From contig JAQNBH010000012.1 of assembly GCA_028752905.1 (NCBI GenBank), positions 21,910,956-21,974,955 on the forward strand: a stretch of 64,000 nucleotides of DNA. Reading direction: 5' to 3'. The notes below the pieces were generated by a model, which worked only from the letters and a program-made list of their open reading frames with translations, had not been told where the DNA came from and searched no databases. This document shows, piece after piece, positions 22,880-34,700 of this stretch. Origin of the DNA: Cladorhizidae sp. MBARI D1340-BT2. Its lineage: Eukaryota > Porifera > Demospongiae > Poecilosclerida > Cladorhizidae. The position numbers and the translations under genes are program-made. Each line of letters starts with the position of its first letter. Position 1 is the first letter of the stretch.

Positions 22880-23335
22880 GAATGGCTGCGAAAACAAAGT
22901 AAGGTGCAAAGTGGCAGTAAGGTAGCAAAGTGCATTATCTTGCAGTAAGGTAGCAAAGTGCATTATCTTGCAGTAAGGAACAAAGGCTTTCCTTGCAGTT
23001 AAGGTAGCAAAGTGCATTATCTTGCAGTAAGGTAGCAAAGTGCATTATCTTGCAAAGGAACAAAGGCTTTCCTTGCAGTTAAGGTAGCAAAGTGGTAAGG
23101 TAGCAAAGTGAATTATCTTGCAGTAAGGTAACAAAGGGTTTCCTTGCAGTAAAGTAGCAAAGTGCATTATCTTGCAGTAAGGTAGCAAAGTGCATTATCT
23201 TGCAGTAAGGAACAAAGGCTTTCCTTGCAGTTAAGGTAGCAAAGTGGTAAGGTAGCAAAGTGCATTATCTTGCAGTAAGGTTGCAAAGGGTTTCCTCAGT
23301 AAGGTAGCAAAGTGTACTTCCTTGCAGGAAGGTAG
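22880..23335. repeat. 28-bp minisatellite, irregular
   Basis: The unit GTAAGGTAGCAAAGTGCATT + ATCTTGCA is repeated about 16 times, mixed with a variant carrying GGAACAAAGGCTTTCCTTGC. A block of about 70 bp is itself duplicated. Confidence 0.9.
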
Positions 23336-23406
23336 CAAAGTACAGAGCCGTCTACCCAAATCTTTGCCCGAGTCAGAAGCTCAGACATTTGGTTGGAAAA
23401 ACTATC

Positions 23407-23622
23407 TTATAATCCGCTCCCCCCGCTCCCCCCGCCCGAGATCTTAAATTTGTCTGATTTGGAACTGATCCCAACATAGAATTTTCCGCACGCACGTTGG
23501 ATGTCCACACGGGGAATGATCATCTTCCTTGACTCCTTGTCTTTGTCCTTCACTTCCACAGGCGATGCTTTCAAAGCCATTGTTAGAAAATACCTGATGA
23601 AGGTGCTACTCTCTCTGTCCAT
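23407..23622 (-). other. Open frame of 71 codons, unrecognised
   Basis: An ATG frame reads MDRESSTFIRYFLTMALKAS, then a charged middle VKDKDKESRKMIIPRVDIQR, and ends in a glycine-rich tail GGGSGGSG made by a CCCCGCTCCCCC tandem. The FIRYF and 'CATCAGG' wording overlaps family A-like sequence, so part of this may be repeat-derived. No function is proposed. Confidence 0.25.
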
Positions 23623-23809
23623 GGTACAGTGGAGACTTTTCTGATCTGTCAGAGAGGCTCCTGATGATCCCCTTTTCTCATGTGAAATGGGTTGTCTGAA
23701 CCATAGCGATGGTATCTATGTGTGCAATCAAGAAAGACAGCTGGCAATCCTTCTCCAACTCCACTGTGGACTTGATTGTAGGTCTGATGTTGTTCAGATT
23801 CTCTAGCTG

Positions 23810-25165
23810 TCATCAGGATGCTCTAGCCTCCATTGAGCATCTAGCCTTTATCAGGACAGATGCTCTAGCCTCCATCAGGATAGATGGTTTAGCATTCATC
23901 AGGACAAATGCTCTAGCATTCATCAGGACAGATACTCTAGTCTTCATCAGGAGAGATGCTCTAGCTTTCATCAGGACAGATGCTCTTATATAGCCTTCAT
24001 CAGGATATTATAATCACCTTCAACTTCAAATTGTATTCAGATGCTCTAGCCTTCATCAGGACAGATGCTCTAGCCTCCATCAGGATATGGTTTAGCTATT
24101 CATCAGGATAGATGCTCTAGCATTCATCAGAACAATACTCTAGCCTTCATCAGGAGAGCTCTATGCTCTAGCTTTCATCAGGACAGATGCTCTTATGTAG
24201 CCTTCATCAGGATATTATAATCACCTTCTACTTCAAATTGTAATAGGATGCTCTAGCCTTCATCATGACAGATGCTCTAGCCTTCATCAGGACAGATGCT
24301 CTAGCTTTCATCAGGACAGATGCTCTAGCCTCCATCAGGATAGATGGTTTAGCATTCATCAGGACAAATGCTCTAGCATTCATCAGGACAGATACTCTAG
24401 TCTTCATCAGGAGAGATGCTCTAGCTTTCATCAGGACAGATGCTCTTATAATTATAGCCTTCATCAGGATATTATAATCACCTTCAACTTCAAATTGTAT
24501 TCAGATGCTCTAGCCTTCATCATGACTTGCTCTAGCCTTCATCAGGACAGATGCTCTAGCCTCCATCAGGATATGGTTTAGCTATTCATCAGGATAGATG
24601 CTCTAGCATTCATCAGAACAGATACTCTAACCTTCATCAGGAGAGCTCTATGCTCTAGCTTTCATCAGGACAGATGCTCTTATGTAGCCTTCATCAGGAT
24701 ATTATAATCACCTTCAACTTCAAATTGTAATAAGATGCTCTAGCCTTCATCATGACAGATGCTCTAGCCTTCATCAGGACAGATGCTCTAGCTTTCATCA
24801 GGACAGATGCTCTAGCCTCCATCAGGATATGGTTTAGCTATTCATCAGGATAGATGCTCTAGCATTCATCAGAACCGATACTCTAGCCTTCATCAGGAGA
24901 GATGCTCTAGCTTTCATCAGGACAGATGCTCTTATATAGCCTTCATCAGGATATTATAATCACCTTCAACTTCAAATTGTATTAAGATGCTCTAGCCTCC
25001 ATCAGGATAGATGCTCTAGCCTCCATTGAGCATCTAGCCTTCATCAGGACAGATGCTCTAGCCTCCATCAGGACAGGCTCTAGCCTCCATTGAGCATCTA
25101 GCCTTCATCAGGACAGATGCTCTAGCCTCCATCAGGACAGATGCTCTAGCCTCCATTGAGCATCT
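23810..25165. repeat. 24-bp minisatellite derived from the family A unit
   Basis: The unit GATGCTCTAGCCTTCATCAG + GACA is repeated about 50 times with variants. At five places (about 24005, 24212, 24467, 24702, 24950) the array includes ATTATAATCACCTTCAACTTCAAATTG, the flank of the family A tail. Read on the minus strand, each unit keeps the hammerhead box CTGATGA and the left half of stem II (GGCTAGAGCATC), but the GAAAC box is absent. The block between these longer units is itself repeated with a period near 200-260 bp. Confidence 0.93.
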
Positions 25166-25360
25166 AGCCAAAATGTCAAGAAACCATCCAGCCTAGGCTA
25201 GAGCATCCTTGGGGGCAGTCCAGCCTAGGCTAGGGCATTGGTGACAGTAGCAGTCCAACCTAGGCTAGAGCATCCTTGGTGGCAGTAGTTGTACTCTAGC
25301 CTAGGCTAGGGTATCTATCCTTGGTGGCAGTGTTGTAGTCCAGCCTAGGCTAGGCAAAAA
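25166..25360. repeat. Palindrome-rich repeat with CTAGCCTAGGCTAG
   Basis: Five copies of the self-complementary core TAGCCTAGGCTA are spaced about 40 bp apart with GAGCATCCTTGGTGGCAGTAG between them. The repeat abuts the family A-derived array and shares the CTCTAGCC word with it. Confidence 0.8.
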
Positions 25361-25760
25361 AATTCAATCTCCAGAAGTCGATTATTAAGCAAGTCATTAT
25401 AATGGTGTAATTTGATTGGCATGTAGCCTTGACTTGGCTCATAGCTACAATCTCCTGACTTGCCCGCCCCAAAGATAAGGAATGCAAAGGTCGAGGTACA
25501 ACGACAAACTAACAATGTCATAATTAACCAGCACACAAAGTTGTGTGTCCCCCCCCCCCCCAAACAAAAACAAAGTACATAAATTTAAAAAATAAGGATA
25601 CAAATGAGGTTATGTAATGTGTTTATATATATTAAATACGTCTCTATTTATATACGAGTACTAATAACAAGAAATAAACTTGCACGTGTACATAGTAATA
25701 TTATAATATAATTATTTAGATATGAGTAATAAAAAGGAACCACTGACGTCGTCGGCTATC
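25361..25760. other. 3' flank of the dispanin-like gene
   Basis: AT-rich sequence with a C-run at 25549-25560. The minus-strand 3' UTR of the dispanin gene should begin here; I do not fix a poly(A) site. Confidence 0.35.
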
Positions 25761-28700
25761 TCAGAGCAGAGGGTTGCTATAGGAATGCCTAAACAGCAAC
25801 AAAAAGAAGGCCAACACGGAGGTAAAGATGACCGATATGAAGACCGTAGTGAAAGTCAAGTAGACGGATGCCAGAGACATGAATCTGGACTGCTTATATT
25901 TTCCCTCCTCCATTTTCCTGTAGCCCTACAATAAGCACATAATAAATAAAATATATAATTAGTGCGTGCTTATAGGAGCTATTGCACGCTGTTCCTAAAA
26001 TCGAGTTGCTAGATGAAGATACCTCTGTCTGACCTTGCCAATTGTGTATCACTCTTTATTGCTTGACTGGTTACTTGCAGCTGCTGCTTGGTCACCACCC
26101 ATAAGCTTCCATCTCTTATACTTATAGAGAGCTGCACTCAACTCTCACCAACATGCTCCAGGGTCCCCCATCACAAAATCGATAACAAATTTTGCATGGT
26201 CTACTCTCGAGATCTTTACTTTATGAATCTCATTACAGCACTATCTGTAGTACTAACCACACCCTATACAATAGCTCGTTTAACCTCACACCTTTTAAAT
26301 CAGGTGGGAATGCTCTGAAGCATGAAACTGGTGATTCCAAATAATGCACATGCAGATATTAATTGCCTTCACTGCTCATAAAAATATATAGAGTGCTACA
26401 GGCACCAGAAAATCCTTAACAACTACCAGATCCCCAGAGGTTCAATAAAATGTCCTCTTCACCAGACTTCAGCTATATTGAAGGGGTATGTCAATGTTCT
26501 GTTCACTTAAGCCTCTGAGTACATTCCCACCAAAATCCATGTTTGGAACACTTTACATAAATGAACCCAGCCAGATCCTACATGGCTGAAAACAGCCTAG
26601 AGAGCTCGTCACATGAGGGGTGCCTACTACATGCTTTAATTCTATGCACAGTGATATTTCCTGGGGAGTTGGGAGATGGCTTACTTAACAACAAAGAAAC
26701 AAATATTTGATCACAATCTCTTCTTACCAGCACTGCAAGTATGACGGCAGGTATCCCAGTGATGAGAGATTGGGGACCAAAGAGCCCAAATAAAATAGTT
26801 ACTATGATGCTGAATGCACGATAGTCCGTGAGAAATTCACTCGTTTCAAGCCTAGCCACCTGATTCTACAGGAATGAATGCAAGAGAATGCACACTAATA
26901 CATGTGGCACTACCAGTATGCACATCATTATACTGCACACTAATACATGTGGCACTACCAGTGTGCACATCATTATACTGCACACTAATACATGTGGCAC
27001 TACCAGTATGCATATCATTATACTACACACTAATACATGTGGCACTACCAGTATGCATATCATTATAGCCTGCACACTAATACATGTGGCACTACCAGTA
27101 TGCATATCATTATAGCCTGCACACTAATACATGTGGCACTACCAGTATGCATATCATTATACTACACACTAATACATGTGGCACTACCAGTATGCATATC
27201 ATTATAGCCTCCACACTAATACATGTGGCACTACCAGTATGCATATCATTATAGCCTGCACACTAATACATGTGGCACTACCAGTATGCATATCATTATA
27301 GCCTGCACACTAATACATGTGGCACTACCAGTATGCATATCATTATAGCCTGCACACTAATACATGTGGCACTACCAGTATGCACATCATTATACTGCAC
27401 ACTAATACATGTGGCACTACCAGTGTGCACATCATTATACTGCACACTAATACATGTGGCACTACCAGTATGCATATCATTATAGCCTCCACACTAATAC
27501 ATGTGGCACTACCAGTATGCATATCATTATACTACACACTAATACATGTGGCACTACCAGTATGCATATCATTATAGCCTGCATACTAATACATGTGGCA
27601 CTACCAGTATGCACATCATTATACTGCACACTAATACATGTGGCACTACCAGTATGCATATCATTATACTACACACTAATACATGTGGCACTACCAGTAT
27701 GCATATCATTATAGCCTGCACACTAATACATGTGGCACTACCAGTATGCATATCATTATACTACACACTAATACATGTGGCACTACCGGTATGCATATCA
27801 TTATAGCCTGCACACTAATACATGTGGCACTACCAGTATGCATATCATTATACTACACACTAATACATGTGGCACTACCAGTATATGCATATCATTATAG
27901 CCTGCACACTAATAGATGTGGCACTACCAGTATGCATATCATTATACTACACACTAATACATGTGGCACTACCAGTATGCATATCATTATAGCCTGCACA
28001 CTAATACATGTGGCACTACCAGTATGCATATCATTATACTACACACTAATACATGTGGCACTACCAGTATGCATATCATTATAGCCTGCACACTAATACA
28101 TGTGGCACTACCAGTATGCGTATCATTATATCCTGCACACTAATACATGTGGCACTACCAGTATGCATATCATTATAGCCTGCACACTAATACATGTGGC
28201 ACTACCAGTATGCATATCATTATAGCCTGCACACTAATACATGTGGCACTACCAGTATGCATATCATTATAGCCTGCACACTAATACATGTGGCACTACC
28301 AGTATGCATATCATTATACTACACACTAATACATGTGGCACTACCAGTATGCATATCATTATAGCCTGCACACTAATACATGTGGCACTACCAGTATGCA
28401 TATCATTATAGCCTGCACACTAATACATGTGGCACTACCAGTATGCATATCATTATAGCCACACACTAATACATGTGGCACTACCAGTATGCATATCATT
28501 ATAGCCTGCACACTAATACATGTGGCACTACCAGTATGCATATCATTATAGCCTGCACACTAATACATGTGGCACTACCAGTATGAATATCATTATACTA
28601 CACACTAATACATGTGGCACTACCAGTATGCATATCATTATAGCTTATGTACTAGTTGGTAAGTGAAGTGAGCCCTCATTGGAATTGCCGTGCATGGGCC

Positions 28701-31700
28701 ATCCCAATAACCCCCCGCAGAACCCCCCGCAAGCCCTCCAAAATCACCTCCCCCCATAGACCCCCATACAAAAAATAAATGAAACTTGCTGCATAGGCAG
28801 GTGAGAGTGAATGATGGACATAATTACTCGGTTCATCAAAAAATGCTCCATTTTCCCCTTCTTCTTCTCTACTCTCCCCCCAGTGCTGAGCACCCATTAC
28901 TAGTATATCAGAGTGATGTTAGTATATATCAGAGTGGTGTTAGTATATCAGAGTGATGTTAGTATATATCAGAGTGGTGTTAGTATATCAGAGTGATGTT
29001 AGTATATATCAGAGTGGTGTTAGTATATATCAGAGTGGTGTTAGTATATCAGAGTGATGTTAGTATATATCAGAGTGGTGTTAGTACAGTAGGCGCCATA
29101 AAAAACTTGGCGTTGCGTTTAAACCGAGCGTTGGTTCAGCGTTAAACGCATGCGATTTCCTACCGGTTAAAAGGAACGCAAGAAACGTTCAGACGCTAAA
29201 CATTTTAAACGCAGGACCCGTTTAGCCGCTCTAAACGTTTAGACGCACGGAACGTTTATTGTTTTTTAGCGGGAATAGATCGTATGGAGTGGAGTTGCAC
29301 GTGGCAGTCATCGTGATTTTTAGCGAATGGTGTAACAAGAAATAGATTGAAGGCACCGACTGTGTCAGGACTAAGTCTGGCGGTTTGATAGCGGGAGACC
29401 TACAAAGATAACGGCAGCCATCTGAGAGGTGTAGTGGAACAGAAGATGCGAATTAATGACTGCCTTCCAGCTGCACGAGCACCTCAAGAACAATGGCTAC
29501 CCAATGACCACTCTTCGTGTAGAGCCTCACTCGGATGGTAGCTCCTACTGTCAGTTGGCAAGATAATTAACTAGGTTCGTGTTAGTCTTGTTTGCTTGGG
29601 ATTCTTAAGGCTGTATGCTGACTTAATTTAGCTGATAAGGAGACTGGCTTAAAGCTCCTACATGCTTGCTATGGGTGGGATCTAGCTTTTGTTTGTAGTT
29701 TATGCTGAAGCTTGAATGCCCACCCTGTTGGTGTAGTGGCTGTTATTGCCATTCCCCTTGTACTGAAATAAACATTATTTTACAGATATGTTGCCTTGAT
29801 GATTTGTTGCCTTGATGTGAATAAAATTATAATCCCCAATTGCATCATTTAGGTTGGTGTGGCCAAGACAATTCATGGGTATCAAGGGTTTGAGAAGGTG
29901 GACAGACGAATGCAGTCCCAGTTTGAAACCCACTGAAGCTCATCATAAGAACATTGGTCAACCTGAAAAGAACAATATCCTGTGTTTTTTTGTCATTGCA
30001 TTTTAATGTTAGCAAATTCTATATACAAATTATAGAAATGGGAGTTGTAGGGAGTTATAAGTTAAAAAATATATACATTTTTTATTTACATAATGTTTGT
30101 TACAGAAGAGAAGTTACAGAAGTCTACAAAAATAACCCAGTCTATTAAAGACTTGTGAACAAACACAAATATATATCACATGAACAGTAAAGCATTTCTT
30201 GGTTTGTAGTCCCATCTGGTTTGTAGTCCCATCTGGTTTGATGCCAGTTGAATTGCCTCCAGACATATTCTGGGATGTGTAAGTCCCTACCTTCACTCTG
30301 TGTAGGCATCCCCCAGCAAGGTGCCCCAGAGCTTTGCCTTGTGGGACAGTTTGCCTTGTGGGACAGAGACCGAGTCCAACCCCACGGGCTAAAACAAACC
30401 AATAACACAACATGAATCAATTCTTGATGACAATATGTAGCTACAACAATAGCTAGAGAAGTACCATCCATTCCATTTGTTCTAGCTACCAAAAAACAAC
30501 TAAAACTGAAACTCAAGTACTGGCTTGTATGGATCAAGCGGATTCCAGTTACACCAAAGTTATATTATAGCAAGTATAACAGTAAGAGGAGGAAACTTAC
30601 TTGCTTATAGACTCTTAAAGCTTACAGGCCCTTAAACTCGTACTGAAATAATAATTTATTGGACAACAACTCCAGCGGACGATCTCTAAAGAACAAGTAA
30701 CTGTAGTTCTAGCTTGCCCCGCTTTTTTTCTTCAGTCACGTGGTAGTCGATGCACGCGCTTCTCGGTGTTTGCATAAAAACGCAGCGAGCGTTTAAACGC
30801 AGCGAGCGTTCAACGCAGCAAGCGTCCAAACGCTCTGCACTGTACGTTTCGTTAACGTTTCTTTGGCCAACGGTCATGCGTTGCACGTACGTTGGGTTTA
30901 AACGCAACGCCAAGTTTTTTATGGCGCCTACTGTATATCAGAGTGGTGTTAGCTGCACTCCAGTGTCCCAAGAGGCCGAAGTAGTCGCTGGGCAGGTGCT
31001 GTAAAAGAAACTTTCCGTCCAACACCATGACAGTGTTCTGTTAGGAATTGGGCAATGCACTAGCACTCCCTATAATTATTCGTTTGACCCCGGCTTCAAA
31101 ATGGCAGATGACACCCCCCCCCCCTCACTTCCTCAAAAAAATGAGGTTCATATGTAGCTTGAAACTCACTTCGGCAGCTTAACATGTTCAGCTACTATTA
31201 CATGTAGCTTCAAAAAGTTTCCTAGCAACCATTGAATCCTTTGATAGCGTTAGTTAACTGGCAGACCACCCAAGAACCTTGTACTAAGTGTGTAAAAAAA
31301 CATGAATCATCTTCTAGACGGTGTTTCAATGAATCTATCCCCCCACCAATCACATGACTTGTACACAACAGACCCTTTCAAGTTCCAGTGCCCGTCCCAC
31401 GACTACTCTATTTCTCCATTATGGAATAAGGCGTTTGGTGTGGATCAGCCAGTTGGTCAGTAATCTGCCGATGACACATATCAAGCTTATGCATGTTCTG
31501 TGTTATCTGCAAACCAGTGGGTTCCCGTCCCTACGTGACCGTTACCAAGTCCAAATGAGGCTGAACGTGATTCTCTGCCAAAACATCCGCTGTTCGGTAG
31601 TTGTGGAGTTCTCCTGTGCAACTTTTACCACGTCCTTGAAGGAGGCAGTTGAAGGAGGCAGAAACTGATCTCCGATGGCGTACTAGGCAATAGTAGCAAC

Positions 31701-34700
31701 AAGACATTGGCACATGCTGTACGAGTTGTGTCCAACAACAATAAGAACCATGGACAACTCGGTGCAGTCCTCCACCACTCAAAGAAACAACAAAACAACA
31801 ACAACAAAAAAGACCGAGACAGTTAATGACCCTTTACTACTTTTAAGGGAGGAATCTTTAATAAATAAAATAAATTTAAAAAAAGCAGGTAGAAATTTAA
31901 TATGCAGTTCATCTGTTATATAATATTTTATGTGGACATGTGCCCAAGTGCTCACTTGTAGGCACTTATGGCGGTCTACTTGCTAAGCATCGGCCATGAA
32001 TATGTCTCCTGCTCAATACTCGATCGCACCGTCCCTTGCTGGAGACCAGACTTGTAGATGTGATGTCCCCATAGGACACTCTCCAGGCTCTGCTCTGCAG
32101 CACTCTCCAGGCTCTACTCTGCAGCAGTTAGGACACTCCAGGCTCTGCTCTACAGCAGTTAGGACACTCCAGGCTCTGCTCTGCAACAGTTAGGACACTC
32201 TCCAGGCTCTGCTCTGCAGCAGTTAGGACACTCTCCAGGCTCTGCTCTGCAGCAGTTAGGACACTCTCCAGGCTCTGCTCTGCAGCAGTTAGGACACTCT
32301 CCAGGCTCTACTCTGCAGCAGTTAGGACACTCCAGGCTCTACTCTGCAGCAGTTAGGACACTCCAGGCTCTGCTCTGCAACAGTTAGGACACTCTCCAGG
32401 CTCTACTCTGCAGCAGTTAGGACACTCCAGGCTCTGCTCTACAGCAGTTAGGACACTCTCCAGGCTCTGCTCTGCAGAAGTTAGGACACTCTCCAGGCTC
32501 TACTCTGCAGCAGTTAGGACACTCTCCAGGCTCTGCTCTACAGCACTCTCCAGGCTCTGCTCTGCAGCAGTTAGGACACTCTCCAGGCTCTGCTCTACAG
32601 CAGTTAGGACACCTTCCAGGCTCTGCTCTGCAGCACTTAGGACACTCTCCAGGCTCTGCTCTGCAGCAGTTAGGACACTCTCCAGGCTCTGCTCTGCAGC
32701 AGTTAGGACACTCTCCAGGATCTCATCTGCAAGTTAGGACACTCTCCATGATCTGCTCTGCAACATTCACCATCCCTAACTCAATACATGACTCGGTGGT
32801 ATGCATTTATTAGAAATTCATTTCGTCTGTGCAGGAAGATTGCTTGTTGAGCAACTGCTCGGCAGTAAGGGCGGCCATTTTCTTGCTGATGGCTGTTGAC
32901 AAGTGCCCTGCCTAATGACCAGCTCTTTACAATACGGGAACATGAGGATACACTCAAGAGTCGTGTTGCACTTTTGCATCAAACGGCAATTATGTAACAC
33001 TGACACAACTCAACGCAACGCTGGGACAGACTCAACGCAACACTGGGACAGACTCAACGCAACACTGGGACAGACTCAACGCAACACTGGGACAGACTCA
33101 ACGCAACACTGGGACAGACTCAACGCAACACTGGGACAGACTCAACGCAACACTGGGACAGACTCAACGCAACACTGGGACAGACTCAACGCAACACTGG
33201 GACAGACTCAACGCAACACTGGAACAGACTCAACGCAACACTGGGACAGACTCAACGCAACACTGGGACAGACTCAACGCAACACTGGAACAGACTCAAC
33301 GCAACACTGGGACAGACTCAACGCAACGCTGGGACAGACTCAACGCAACACTGAGACAGACTCAACGCAACACTGGGACAGACTCAACGCAACACTGGGA
33401 CAGACTCAACGCAACACTGGGACAGACTCAACGCAACACTGGAACAGACTCAACGCAACACTGGGACAGACTCAACGCAACGCTGGGACAGACTCAACGC
33501 AACACTGGGACAGACTCAAGTCAGCGTCAGCTTCCAGCTGCTCTGCATCATGCATACCTTATTCATGCTTGAGAATTGGATGAAGTTGATCGGAGAAGCT
33601 TCTTTGAGTCGACCGTTCCCTCGCTTTTCCTGCCTGTGGGAAATTAGCTTTGTAAAAGTCTGCAAACATCCTAGGCTTACGGAGGACGTGGGTCATGATA
33701 GGGTTAGTCAAGTAAGCATGGATGGATGACCTCTACCAAGTTCGGTCTAGTCAAATAGAGACAAGCTAACTAGTCTCAGCTCTCTCCTTCTATTGGCTTA
33801 AAACTCTTTAGGGCCTATAATTAAACTTAGCACGCCTGCACATTTCCCAGTCCCAAGTTGACTCTTGGGCAAGAGAAATTTAAAAAGAGAATTTTTAAAA
33901 GCTTACCAAGTTTGTCTTTGAGCTCTACGCCTTCTCCGTTTCCTTGGAAACTTCTGAAAACCACATCTAAAAGACCTCGGAAATTTGTGTTCAGCTCGTG
34001 TTGTGGTGTGAGGTTAGGTCTTAATGGCTGGTTTGTTTGGGAATGACACTCCTCTACTCACGGCATAGTCTAGTAGAGCTAGCTAGCCTGTGATTATGGA
34101 TAGCTTAGAACAATCAAGATTCTAAAAAATGGAGAATAAACAGGAGAGCAGAAAAGGTAAGCTTGCCCAGTTAGCTCAATATTTGCACAGCAAAATATTG
34201 CAATGTTTGCTAGCAATAAGATTCTCAACGAACTCTCGTTGACAATAAAATTATAATAACCTTCTCTCGACGTTTTGACTAGATGCTCTAGTCTTCATCA
34301 GGAATAAAGAAGGCTAGAGCATCTGGTCGAAATGTCGAGAGAATACAATTTCAAGTCGATTGTTGAGAAGGATATTGTAATGTTATTATGTCAACTGAGA
34401 GTTCACTGAGAAATAAAAAAATTAAAAAATAAATAAAATTTTAAAATAATAATAATAATAATAATAAAGGAGGAAGTGACGGACAGGATAAAAAACATCA
34501 ATTATTTTGTTACAAGAGACAAAACTTAAAACCTTAGCATTGTATTGCTCTAGCCATTGCCCTAGCCCTAGCATATAATAGATGATGCCTAGTACAGCAC
34601 TGACCTGGATGTCATCCCTAGCATTGTATTGCTCTAGCCATTGCCCTAGCCCTAGCATATAGAGATAGATGATGCCTAGTACAGCACTGATCTGGATGTC

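Noticed and set aside
23810..25165. Regular short repeats that look like a CRISPR array
   Set aside because: The units are contiguous or separated by repeat-derived sequence, not by unique spacers, and the genome is animal.
30686..31004. Exon at the edge of the 29087-30933 transposon
   Set aside because: There is an acceptor-like TTTTACAG, but no donor, no homology, and the frame runs into the transposon end.
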